A stretch of DNA of 64,000 nucleotides, taken from positions 868,001-932,000 of the forward strand of contig NZ_PJMU01000001.1 in the NCBI RefSeq assembly GCF_002846395.1, given 5' to 3'. Below the pieces are notes generated by a model. That model worked only from the letters and a program-made list of their open reading frames with translations. It was not told the DNA's origin and searched no databases. This DNA comes from Pontibacter ramchanderi. GTDB lineage: Bacteria > Bacteroidota > Bacteroidia > Cytophagales > Hymenobacteraceae. A program made the position numbers and the translations under genes. This document shows positions 8,765 through 16,865 of the stretch, in pieces; the first letter of the stretch is position 1; every line of letters begins with the position of its first letter.

Positions 8765-10489
8765 ATGCGGAAAACTCAAGCATTTCTATTTACCTTACTT
8801 TTATTACTACTCAATTTTTGCGGTCAGCCGGCCAGGCAGCCCGATGAGGTACGTCTGCGTCTTGCGATAGATCCTGGAAGCCTTAGCCCCATCAATTACA
8901 GCTCGCAGGAAGCACTGCAGATCATCAATCTGCTTTACCAAAGCCTGCTGACCGTAGATCTTGAAGACAATACACTGAAGCCAGGCCTTGCCTCCTCTTT
9001 TCCGGAAGTGGAGCGCAAGGACTCGCTTACTTTCTTTCATTACCAACTGCGCCCCGAAGCCGAATGGCCCGACGGAAGCCCTGTAACTGCACAGGACGTG
9101 GCCTTCACCCTGAAGGTACTAAAGTCCCCCTTCATCCGAAATGAGTACCTCCGCGCGCAGATCGAGTTCATTCAAGACATACAGCTCGATTCTTCCAACC
9201 CCAGCAAGTTCACATTGGTATGCCAGGGCTATACGCCTGAAATGCAGCTCCTTACCGGCGATTTCTTTATACTTCCCTCCTATTTACTTGATCCTCAGCA
9301 GGTATACCTTACAATTCCGTTACTGACTTTGTCTACAGCCGATAGCAGCCAGTATAACACAGACCGCACCCGGGCAGTGGCGGCGCGCTGCAACAAACTG
9401 GGCTCACCGGAAAGTAAAGAAATTTTACAAGGAAGCGCGGGCTATCAGTTGGCTGAATGGGCAAGTGGCCAGCATGTGGTGCTAAAAAGAAAGGAAAACT
9501 GGTGGGGGAAAAACACGGGCGATGCTAAAAGCTACCTAACCGCAAATCCGGCGCAGATCAACTTCCAGATAATTCCGGATAATACGACCGCGCATCTGGC
9601 GCTTAAAAATGCGCAACTGGATGTATTGGACAACATTCCTGTTAACGAGTTTGAGCAACTCCGGCAGGATGACAACTTCCTGAAAAATTACGGCCTTCAT
9701 ACCCCGCAGGGTTATGACCTGATCTATGCTGCCATCAACACACGCAAGCCAAAGTTCAGCGACAGGCGTACAAGACAGGCCATAGCACATCTCATGGATG
9801 TACCTGGCATGATCCGGGTGAGCCAGCAATCCTATGCGACGCCAACGGTGGGGCCTGTACCTCCTGACCGCAAAGACCTATACCATGCACAACTACCCAT
9901 GCGTAGCTACAGCCCGGAGAAAGCCATTGCCCTGCTGAAAGCGGCCGGCTGGATTCAGGAGCAACAGGGGTGGTACCGTATCCTGAACGGCCAACGGGAA
10001 GAGCTGCGCATTGAATTACTCTACAGAGCCGGCAACACCATGTATGAGCAGATGGCACTGATCTTTCAGCAACACGCCATGAAGACAGGTATACCGGTTA
10101 CCCTCTTGCCGCTTGAGGGAAATGTTTACAGCCAGAAGATAGACCAGCGTGACTACGACATGCACTTCCGTGGTCTCTCGGGCAACCCTTTTGTTTTCAA
10201 TTTCAAGCCGCTTTTCCATACCAGTTTTGCCGGACCGGGCGGGCTCAACTCAACAGGCTTTGGCACACCGGAAAGCGACCAGATTCTGAACCAGATAAAC
10301 GAAACGGAGAGCGAAGTCGCGAAAGCCCGCCTATTGCACAGACTACAGGAAATCATTCAGGAGGAAGCTGCTTTTGTGCCACTCTACTTCCGCAAAGAAC
10401 GCATTGCGATTCATAGCAGATTCTCCAATACCAAGGTGTCGGGCGTGCGTCCCTACTACGACCTGAGTTCGTTTATGCTTAAGCCTTGA
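8765..10489 (+). CDS. ABC transporter substrate-binding lipoprotein, oligopeptide type (family 5)
   Basis: A 574-residue SBP_bac_5 (OppA/DppA-like) protein. The signal peptide ends LLLLLLNFC, with Cys near residue 19 as the likely lipidation site; the lipobox residue before Cys (Phe) is unusual. The opening LAIDPGSLSPINYSS and the segment PEAEWPDGSPVTAQDVAFTL (about residue 95) are classic family motifs, as are the C-terminal LNQINETESEVAKARLLHRL and FVPLYFRKE. The family delivers di- or oligopeptides, nickel or sugars to a paired permease. It overlaps no gene, and the first permease gene starts 8 bases after its stop, so the genes form one operon. Confidence 0.85.
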   Translation: MRKTQAFLFTLLLLLLNFCGQPARQPDEVRLRLAIDPGSLSPINYSSQEALQIINLLYQSLLTVDLEDNTLKPGLASSFPEVERKDSLTFFHYQLRPEAEWPDGSPVTAQDVAFTLKVLKSPFIRNEYLRAQIEFIQDIQLDSSNPSKFTLVCQGYTPEMQLLTGDFFILPSYLLDPQQVYLTIPLLTLSTADSSQYNTDRTRAVAARCNKLGSPESKEILQGSAGYQLAEWASGQHVVLKRKENWWGKNTGDAKSYLTANPAQINFQIIPDNTTAHLALKNAQLDVLDNIPVNEFEQLRQDDNFLKNYGLHTPQGYDLIYAAINTRKPKFSDRRTRQAIAHLMDVPGMIRVSQQSYATPTVGPVPPDRKDLYHAQLPMRSYSPEKAIALLKAAGWIQEQQGWYRILNGQREELRIELLYRAGNTMYEQMALIFQQHAMKTGIPVTLLPLEGNVYSQKIDQRDYDMHFRGLSGNPFVFNFKPLFHTSFAGPGGLNSTGFGTPESDQILNQINETESEVAKARLLHRLQEIIQEEAAFVPLYFRKERIAIHSRFSNTKVSGVRPYYDLSSFMLKP

Positions 10490-10497
10490 TCGTGTCA

Positions 10498-11879
10498 TGG
10501 CCAATTTTGTATTCAGGCGGCTACTCATCGCCATCCCTACACTTTGGCTCATAGCTTCTGTCATTTTTTTATTGAGTAAACTAATGCCCGGCGCATTTGG
10601 GAGCGCACACCTGGCAGAGCAGGAAGCAGGCTATTATAGCCGGGGCGACGCGGCCTCACGCGACCGCAACTACCGTCAGTTTTTGGAGACCACAGGGCAA
10701 GACCGGCCCTTGTTCTACTTTAGTATAACCTCGGCGGCCTTACCCGATTCACTACACCGGGTTTTTCCGGAGCGGGACCGGGATTTTCTTAGCAGAATTT
10801 CCTGGCAATATGGCAATCCTGAGGCAGCTGCCGTATTCTTTCGGAGCTTAAAATTATGGGAAGCAAGCCTGACCGAGTCGGAACTGCAACAGGTACAGAA
10901 ATACTTGTTTGCCATTTACAGCCACCAAAGCCCTGCCCAACTGCAGCAGGCAATAGCAGGTATGGCAAGGCAATTACCGTCGAATACGGGGTTGTGGAAT
11001 GACATTATAGAAAGCAGCGAACACCTAATCGTAAACTCTTCCGGTTATACCTATCTATTCCCTTCGGCGCAATGGCATGGCACTCAGAACCAGTATCACC
11101 GTTGGTTATCTGATTTGATACAGGGCAGCCTGGGTAACTCGCTGCGAGATGGGCGCCCAGTGACGATGGTTTTGAGCGAGGCGATCGGTAACACATGGTG
11201 GCTGTTGCTCGCAAGCATAGTAATTGCTACCCTGCTTGCCATGGAGCTGGCTATCCTGATGGTAAGGCGGTCGGGCCGTGTCTGGCGCAGCACGCTGCTT
11301 CCTTCCCTTTTTCTGCTGGATAGCGTGCCTCTTTTTGTGCTGGCTATGGTTTTGCTAGTACTACTGGCAAATCCGGCCTTTCTGCAGCTTTTCCCAGTGT
11401 ACGGCATGGGCTACTACAATACCTACGACGCAAGCTGGCTACAGCAAGTCAGTCAGTGGCTCCAGTTTATGACACTTCCTATGATCTGCTTGGTATTGGC
11501 AAATCTTTCATACCTCACCAATCAGTTCTACCAGGCTGTAGCAGCAGTTGCAGGACAGGACTTCATCCGCACGGCAAGGGCTAAAGGACTTTCAGAGCAG
11601 GTTGTCATACGGCGACACATGCTGCGCAACGCGCTACTTCCGGTTATTACCCTGCTATCCGATTTTCTTCCCGCTCTGGTGGCGGGAGCCGTTGTCATCG
11701 AAACTGTTTTCGCTATACCTGGAGTGGGGCGTCTGCTGATCGATGCGGTGCTGTCGCGTGACTATCCGGTGATTGTGGGTATTGTGGTGGTGGTGGCTGT
11801 TTTTAGACTGCTGTCGCATCTGCTCTCCGACTTGCTCTATTCCATGGCAGACCCTCGTGTTCGTTCGCAAGCATCATGA
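10498..11879 (+). CDS. ABC transporter permease, DppB-like with large periplasmic insertion
   Basis: The 460-residue permease begins with the DppB-type first helix (FRRLLIAIPTLWLIASVIFLL). About 200 extra residues (30-230) then precede the core permease helices. The EAA loop that contacts the ATPase is present: RTARAKGLSEQVVIRRHML (about residue 355). Usual DppB length is about 330, so the insertion is the striking part; topology places it outside the membrane, where it could contact the binding protein. It overlaps the next permease start by 4 bases (ATGA), implying translational coupling. No ATPase gene is nearby, so one must be supplied from elsewhere. Confidence 0.8.
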
Positions 11880-12961
11880 AAAACCTGTGGCACATACTGC
11901 AGTTGCAGTGGCAGTCGGCTCCGGCCTTTCGGTTGTCCTTGCTGTACCTTACCTTATTGACGGTGCTTGCCTTGGCACTTCCCTGGTTACCGCTCGCCTA
12001 CGGACCAAACGACCTGGACCTGGACCAGATCTACCAGGCACCTTTTGGGTGGAAGGCCGAAGCGGATAAGCCACGGCACTGGCTTGGAACTGATGGACTG
12101 GGGCGGGATGTACTGGCAAATATACTTTATGGCGCCCGCACGGCATTTGCAATCAGTCTGCCCGTTATGGCAATGGCCAGCCTGATCGGATTGCTGCTTG
12201 GAGCAATGGCAGGCCTTTTCGGCAACCAACGCCTGCAAATGAGCCGGGCCTTTTTGATTGCGCTGCTCATCAGCCTGGTACCTCTATCCTACTACGGCAT
12301 TTACCTACCGATTCAGCTGTCTAATTACGGGGCTAATACTGTTGAATTCATCTTGACAGGTATGCTGGCAATTGGGCTGAGTTTGCTTCTGGTCCTTGTT
12401 TTAAGAGTGTTTTTGAGGCAATTCCCTGTTTTAAAAGAAAAGTCCGCGCTCCCGGCAGACGAATTGCTGCTCAGGCTGATCGAGGTACAAACTAGTATAC
12501 CAAGGCTGGTACTGATCCTGGTCTTGGCGGCCGTTGCTCCTCCCACGCTGCTGGCTTTAACTGTGTTGCTTACACTTACCTTCTGGACAGGAACGGCACG
12601 ACTGGCAAGGGCAGAAATGATGCGCATCAGGGAGCTTCCCTTTTTTGAGGCGGCCATCAGTCTGGGGTATACGCCAAAACGCCTTTTAATGCGACATGCG
12701 GTCCCGCACTTAATGGGGCCGGTGTTAGTTGCATTTTCGTTTGGCCTGGCAGGCCTGTTGATGCTGGAATCAACCTTATCATTTCTGAACATTGGTGTGA
12801 GCACGGACCTGGTAAGCTGGGGAAGAATGATAGCCGGCATTCGCGCTAACACGGCTGCCTGGTGGTTAGTGGCTATACCTGGCGTCGTATTGTCATTGAC
12901 TGTGCTGGCCTTGCAGACTTTTAGCTATTATGTTCTGCAATTTCTTCAGAATAAAAAATAA
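11876..12961 (+). CDS. ABC transporter permease, DppC-like
   Basis: A 361-residue permease partner of the preceding gene. It has an N-terminal helix, a periplasmic segment containing HWLGTDGLGRDVL (the standard DppC signature, about residue 63), then the transporter core with the EAA loop EAAISLGYTPKRLLMRHAVP (about residue 260) and GRMIAG near the end. A hydrophobic stretch with a charged loop (about residues 115-200) is longer than in typical DppC of about 300 residues. The start codon overlaps the stop of the upstream permease (ATGA). The operon ends without an ATPase; 213 bases of non-coding DNA with two GTTACCTTTT boxes follow. Confidence 0.8.
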   Translation: MKNLWHILQLQWQSAPAFRLSLLYLTLLTVLALALPWLPLAYGPNDLDLDQIYQAPFGWKAEADKPRHWLGTDGLGRDVLANILYGARTAFAISLPVMAMASLIGLLLGAMAGLFGNQRLQMSRAFLIALLISLVPLSYYGIYLPIQLSNYGANTVEFILTGMLAIGLSLLLVLVLRVFLRQFPVLKEKSALPADELLLRLIEVQTSIPRLVLILVLAAVAPPTLLALTVLLTLTFWTGTARLARAEMMRIRELPFFEAAISLGYTPKRLLMRHAVPHLMGPVLVAFSFGLAGLLMLESTLSFLNIGVSTDLVSWGRMIAGIRANTAAWWLVAIPGVVLSLTVLALQTFSYYVLQFLQNKK

Positions 12962-12970
12962 CCACTCCAT

Positions 12971-13098
12971 GTTACCTTTTAGAGCATTTTTTCACAAATA
13001 AGCCCTCTCAAACTACATAAAATACACTAATCAGTTTTAATAGTGCTTTCAGTTACACTTCTCTCAATTACAACTTCATAAAATACAAGTTACCTTTT
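12971..13098 (+). promoter_or_regulatory. Paired GTTACCTTTT boxes upstream of the 83-residue peptide gene
   Basis: Exact GTTACCTTTT copies lie at 12971-12980 and 13089-13098, 204 and 86 bases before the ATG at 13175. The nearer copy is followed by TATCTTTC (13105-13112), one mismatch from the TAnnTTTG -7 box, so it may sit just upstream of a core promoter. The arrangement mirrors the one before the 58-residue peptide gene. Confidence 0.55.
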
Positions 13099-13174
13099 TA
13101 AATTATCTTTCCTGTGTTAGGAGCAGGTTGCGCTGTATCATTGTATCATACTAAACCAACCAACAGCCTGTCAT

Positions 13175-13426
13175 ATGAAAACTTATGAAAACACTGCGGT
13201 AAAGCCGATAAACAGCTCTGGCAGCCGTAACCACTTAAAATCATTGAAACCTGCCACCCAGAATGAGGACTCACTTGAGTACTCAACGATTGATGGAGAG
13301 GTAATAAATTCGACTTTAGGGTCGGATGCGGTGAAAAAAGGAACGGGCCTTTTTATAGGTGATTATTTTGTAGGAATACTTGATTCGCTCTCAGGAGTGG
13401 GCAATGTACCCTACCTGCGCTACTAA
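13175..13426 (+). CDS. Small protein of unknown function, possible peptide precursor (83 residues)
   Basis: ATG 13175 to TAA 13426 encodes 83 residues. The first 50 are polar and charged with no signal sequence. The last 28 are Gly-, aromatic- and aliphatic-rich (GTGLFIGDYF, GILDSLSGVGNVPYLRY). A polar leader followed by a Gly/aromatic core is the general plan of double-Gly or RiPP-type precursors, but there is no clear GG cleavage site and no modifying enzyme beside it. It shows no sequence similarity that I can see to the 58-residue peptide, only the shared upstream boxes. A pentamer repeat and a strong terminator follow, so it has its own defined transcript end. Confidence 0.55.
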   Translation: MKTYENTAVKPINSSGSRNHLKSLKPATQNEDSLEYSTIDGEVINSTLGSDAVKKGTGLFIGDYFVGILDSLSGVGNVPYLRY

Positions 13427-13455
13427 TACCAGTAAGCAAGGCAAGCTACACCTTG

Positions 13456-13478
13456 TGAATAGAATAGAATAGAATAGA
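13456..13478 (+). repeat. Short tandem repeat (AGAAT units)
   Basis: TGAAT followed by three AGAAT units and AGA lies in the 3' untranslated part of the 83-residue gene. It is a simple slippage-prone pentamer array, too short for a CRISPR or VNTR call. Confidence 0.7.
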
Positions 13479-13532
13479 CTTAGATTGATTAGATAATATT
13501 AGTGTTGGTTGTTTGTGTTTAGATTAGGCATT

Positions 13533-13565
13533 TGCCCTGCAGTCCACTGCAGGGCATTTGTTTTT
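13533..13565 (+). terminator. Intrinsic terminator of the 83-residue peptide gene
   Basis: A 10-bp perfect stem TGCCCTGCAG/CTGCAGGGCA (13533-13542 and 13547-13556) with a 4-base loop is followed by TTTGTTTTT. Confidence 0.85.
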
Positions 13566-13583
13566 AAAGCCTAACCAGTGGGG

Positions 13584-13820
13584 TTATACCCAGCCTTTAC
13601 GCTCACTGAAATGATTGCAGCCAAACTGTGCGCCCGTGATCATCTCAAATCTTTTTGGCTTCATATCCTGCGGCCCTTCGTGTACCAGCGGCAACACATA
13701 GGCAGGCTCCAGGGCGTGCTGACCAGTCAGTTCGTCGCACACGCCAAATTCCTTGCTCTGAAGTTGTACCTTGTTCTGGTCTTGCTCCCAGTGGTTACAG
13801 TTATTGCATATCGCTTCCAT
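13584..13820 (-). CDS. Small Cys-containing, probably metal-binding protein
   Basis: A 78-residue soluble protein with four cysteines in the order C-x2-C (CNNCNHW, residues 5-8), FGVC (about 28) and GCNHF (about 68). This spacing suggests a small zinc ribbon or similar metal site. Small CxxCxxW...GxC proteins are scattered in bacterial genomes without assigned function. The ATG at 13820 is the only sensible start. It is convergent with the peptide gene upstream in the window. The call is from sequence pattern alone. Confidence 0.6.
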   Translation of the reverse strand: MEAICNNCNHWEQDQNKVQLQSKEFGVCDELTGQHALEPAYVLPLVHEGPQDMKPKRFEMITGAQFGCNHFSERKGWV

Positions 13821-13837
13821 ATCTAAAAAAATTTTAA

Positions 13838-14131
13838 GTCAAACATTGTTTTCCTATCCCTTTTTACCTGACTTTGCTGCTCGTGGGTTTCGTATAACCC
13901 CTGTTATTCAGTAATTTAGAATTAAGCTAAACAATGGAGAAATGGCCTTTATACTTTTGAGCTATTGTTAGCGAAGGCATAAAGTATGAAAGCAAGTTGA
14001 TAGTGAACGCATATGAAGAGCTTAACAAATAACGAGGTATACTTCCATAGTCGCCTTGCTAAAGCTGTCTATAAAACAATGCAGTTTGCAAAACAGCGCA
14101 TTTAACTCGAAATTGGCGGGAAAAGCGCTAC
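13838..14131. other. Intergenic region without a recognised gene
   Basis: This 294-base gap separates the divergent small Cys protein gene and rlmH. It is AT-rich with no ORF of convincing codon use, no clear hairpin and no exact -7 box. It must hold the promoters of both genes. Confidence 0.5.
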
Positions 14132-14605
14132 ATGAAGATTAAGCTCATCGCGATAGGCAAAACGGACGAAACTTTTCTGGAGGAAGGTATACAGAAATAC
14201 ATGAAGCGGCTGAAGCATTATCATCCGTTCGAGTTTACGATCATACCTGACGTGAAGCAGGGGGGCAAATTCACAGCGGAAAATTTAAAGGAAGCCGAGG
14301 GCAAACTGCTGCTCCAAAAGATTCAGGACGGTGACCACGTGGTACTACTCGACGAAAAGGGCAAAACCTTCACCTCCACGGAGTATGCCCACTTTCTGCA
14401 AAAGAAACTTAACGCCGTCACCACTAACCTGGTTTTCATTATCGGAGGCGCTTACGGTTTCTCCCCGGCCATTTACGAGCGTGCCAACGATAAGATATCC
14501 CTTTCCAAGATGACTTTCTCACATCAAATGGTTCGCCTGTTTTTTGTAGAGCAGCTATACCGAGGCTTCACGATTTTGAGAGGTGAGAAATACCACCATG
14601 ATTGA
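14132..14605 (+). CDS. rlmH: 23S rRNA (pseudouridine-1915-N3) methyltransferase RlmH
   Basis: At 157 residues it has the usual RlmH (YbeA/SPOUT) length. Signatures are the N-terminal KLIAIGKT, VVLLDEKGK in the middle, the SAM-binding knot FIIGGAYGF (about residue 104) and the C-terminal SLSKMTFSHQMVRLFFVEQLYR-type segment ending GEKYHH, where the terminal Tyr/His residues complete the active site. It methylates pseudouridine 1915 in helix 69 of 23S rRNA on assembled 70S ribosomes. It is a single gene. Confidence 0.95.
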   Translation: MKIKLIAIGKTDETFLEEGIQKYMKRLKHYHPFEFTIIPDVKQGGKFTAENLKEAEGKLLLQKIQDGDHVVLLDEKGKTFTSTEYAHFLQKKLNAVTTNLVFIIGGAYGFSPAIYERANDKISLSKMTFSHQMVRLFFVEQLYRGFTILRGEKYHHD

Positions 14606-14672
14606 TGAAAGTGTAGCTCACTTACAGCTACAAGTGAAAAAACCGATGAAATGAAGGTATGGCCGGAAAACA

Positions 14673-14707
14673 AAAGAGCCTGTAAACGCTTTGCTTACAG
14701 GCTCTTT
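14673..14707 (-). terminator. Terminator of the tRNA-Ser transcript
   Basis: AAAGAGCCTGTAA (14673-14685) pairs with TTACAGGCTCTTT (14695-14707). Read on the minus strand the stem is followed by TTGTTTTCC, so it serves the tRNA; it may also help stop rlmH transcription. Confidence 0.75.
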
Positions 14708-14719
14708 CGGGTTATGCAG

Positions 14720-14807
14720 CAGAGAGCAAGGGATTCGAACCCTTGATACCCTTTTGGGGTATACACACTTTCCAGGCGTGCTCCTTCGACCACTCGGACA
14801 GCTCTCT
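14720..14807 (-). tRNA. tRNA-Ser (anticodon GGA)
   Basis: An 88-base cloverleaf reads on the minus strand. Acceptor AGAGAGC pairs with GCTCTCT; the D-arm contains CCGAGTGGTCGAAGG; the anticodon loop is CTGGAAA with anticodon GGA; a long variable arm (ATACCCC...GGGTAT) marks class II serine tRNA; and the T-arm has GGTTCGAATCC. CCA is not encoded. It decodes UCC/UCU serine codons. Confidence 0.95.
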
Positions 14808-14887
14808 ATTATGGGTGCAAATATACGCCAATAACTTACACTATCGCAAATTTTTGCCTCCTATACCTTATAAATAATCGTGCAGGG

Positions 14888-15952
14888 CTAGATCGTAATC
14901 TCACCGCGCAGGTTACTGGCAAGCAACTCACGGGTTTGCGTGGCGGGCAGGTCAAGCCCCAGCACAAACATCAGTTTGGTAATGGCGGCCTCTGTCGTGA
15001 TGTCATCCCCTCCAATCACACCCATGTTGAGCAAGAACTTACTTGTTTCGTAGCGTCCCTGGTCTACCCTTCCTTCATCGCACTGCGACACGTTCAGGAT
15101 GTAGATTCCTCTGGATATGGCATCTTCCAGGAGCTCTAGCAGCCAACCCGCCGTAGGAGCATTGCCGGCCCCGAAAGTTTCGAGTACCACGCCGCGCAGT
15201 CCTGGTGTCTCCAGCACACTGCGCATCACTTGCGGGGTTATTCCCGGGAAGAGCTTAAGGATAGCCACATTATCATTCAGGTGCTGGTGCACATGCAGTG
15301 ATTTTTCGGGATGCGGCAGAATAGCGTTTTCATAGAAGTCGATGCTGATGCCTGCTTTGGCCAGCAGGGGATAGTTCTCTGACTTAAAGGCATTGAAATG
15401 GCGGCTTTCCACTTTTTTGGCGCGGTTCCCTCTGATGAGCAGGTTGTGAAAATAGATGCAAACCTCGGGCACCACGCTCTTGCCATTCACTTTGGTGGCC
15501 GCAATCTGCAAAGCCGAAATCAGGTTGGCGCGTGCGTCGGTGCGTGTGCGGCCTATGGGTACCTGGGCTCCCGTAAAGATCACGGGTTTTTCCAGGTTCT
15601 CGAGCAGGTAGCTAAGGGCCGAGGCGCTATAGGCCATTGTATCGGTGCCGTGCAGCACCACAAAGCCGTCGTAATCTGCGTAGTTCTCCCGAATCAGGTT
15701 CGCCAGCATCAGCCAGTCCGAGGGGGCCACGTTCGACGAGTCGATGGCCGGCTCAATGCTCAACACTGTCAGCAGGTACTTAAAATTGCTCAGCTCAGGC
15801 ACTTTCTCCAGGATCTGGCTGAAGTTGAATGGCACCAGGCTATGCTTCTCGTCGTACACCATGCCGACGGTGCCTCCGGTGTAAATGATCAGGATGGAGG
15901 CATCGGAGTGGGCAGGCGCGGCTGTATCGATATGGGTTTTAACTACGTTCAT
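14888..15952 (-). CDS. ansA: Type I L-asparaginase
   Basis: A 354-residue cytoplasmic type asparaginase without signal peptide. The first catalytic Thr lies in IIYTGGTVGM (about residue 25), the second in VLHGTDTMAYSASAL (about residue 105), and the substrate loop is KPVIFTGAQVPIG (about 125). It hydrolyses asparagine to aspartate and ammonia. Length and the dimeric type I motifs fit the AnsA group rather than periplasmic type II. The tatD gene is 3 bases upstream on the same strand, so they are co-transcribed. Confidence 0.9.
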   Translation of the reverse strand: MNVVKTHIDTAAPAHSDASILIIYTGGTVGMVYDEKHSLVPFNFSQILEKVPELSNFKYLLTVLSIEPAIDSSNVAPSDWLMLANLIRENYADYDGFVVLHGTDTMAYSASALSYLLENLEKPVIFTGAQVPIGRTRTDARANLISALQIAATKVNGKSVVPEVCIYFHNLLIRGNRAKKVESRHFNAFKSENYPLLAKAGISIDFYENAILPHPEKSLHVHQHLNDNVAILKLFPGITPQVMRSVLETPGLRGVVLETFGAGNAPTAGWLLELLEDAISRGIYILNVSQCDEGRVDQGRYETSKFLLNMGVIGGDDITTEAAITKLMFVLGLDLPATQTRELLASNLRGEITI

Positions 15953-15955
15953 CGT

Positions 15956-16723
15956 TTAGAGTTTGAAGAGGTTAAGGGCATTTCGGGTAGTAATTTCAGC
16001 TACTTCCTCTACCGGTTTCTGTAGGAGTTCGGCAACCCTGCGGGCTACCAAAGGCAGGTATACGGGTTCGTTGCGCTTGCCACGGTGCGGCACCGGCGCC
16101 AGGTATGGACAATCGGTTTCGAGCACCAGGTCATCCAGGCTAACGTGCGGAAGCACCTTGTCCAGCCCACCATTTTTAAAAGTGGCCACGCCACCAATCC
16201 CCATTAAAAAACCAAGCTGCTTCACTTTCGCAGCCTGCTCCACGGTACCCGAAAAGCAGTGGAATACACCTTTCAGGCTACCATCCTGCGCAGCGGAGAT
16301 AATCTCGTAGGTTTCGTCAAAAGAGTCGCGGGTATGGAGCACAATGGGTAGTTGGTGCTTTCTGGCCAGTTCAACCTGCACTTTCAGGGCTTCCTGTTGT
16401 TGGGGCAGGAATGTTTTATCCCAGTACAGGTCGATGCCACACTCACCCACGGCCGCGAACTTCCGCTTGCCAAGCCACTCCTCCACCAGGTATAGTTCCT
16501 TCTCGAAGTCCTTGTTTACCGAAGTCGGGTGCAGGCCCATCATGGCGATGCACTGATTCGGATGCCTCGCCTCAGTCTCAAGCATCACCTCGATGGAGGT
16601 ATGGTCGATGTTGGGCATGTAAATTTTCTCCACTCCCTCCCCCATTGCCCGGGCCAGCGCCTCGTCGCGGTCCTGCTTAAACTGTTCTGAATAGATATGT
16701 GCGTGCGAATCAATAAAAGTCAT
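15956..16723 (-). CDS. TatD family metal-dependent hydrolase/DNase
   Basis: At 255 residues it fits the TatD family. The TIM-barrel metal ligands are seen in IDSHAHIY (HxH, about residue 6), GECGID (Glu, about 93), VLHTRD (His, about 129), FHCFSGT (about 155) and ETDCPYLAP (Asp, about 203). Family members are Mg-dependent 3'-5' exonucleases or deoxyribonucleases linked to DNA repair. It is followed by ansA after 3 bases, a pairing seen repeatedly in Bacteroidota. Which of the paralogous TatD-type enzymes (YcfH/YjjV-like) it corresponds to is not decided. Confidence 0.9.
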   Translation of the reverse strand: MTFIDSHAHIYSEQFKQDRDEALARAMGEGVEKIYMPNIDHTSIEVMLETEARHPNQCIAMMGLHPTSVNKDFEKELYLVEEWLGKRKFAAVGECGIDLYWDKTFLPQQQEALKVQVELARKHQLPIVLHTRDSFDETYEIISAAQDGSLKGVFHCFSGTVEQAAKVKQLGFLMGIGGVATFKNGGLDKVLPHVSLDDLVLETDCPYLAPVPHRGKRNEPVYLPLVARRVAELLQKPVEEVAEITTRNALNLFKL

Positions 16724-16865
16724 GTGCGTGGTTTTGGATCAAAATATCTCGGTGCAAAGGTCCGAACTAATGGCTAAGGCTGCAAGGTTCTTTTTTAGGT
16801 ACAACGACGCACGTAGCACAACTCTTTTGATGATTTACTTTAAACCTTCCAAACGTTCTTACTAC

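Noticed and set aside
13456..13478. AGAAT repeats considered as a possible CRISPR remnant
   Set aside because: Units are 5 bases without spacers; no cas genes in the window.
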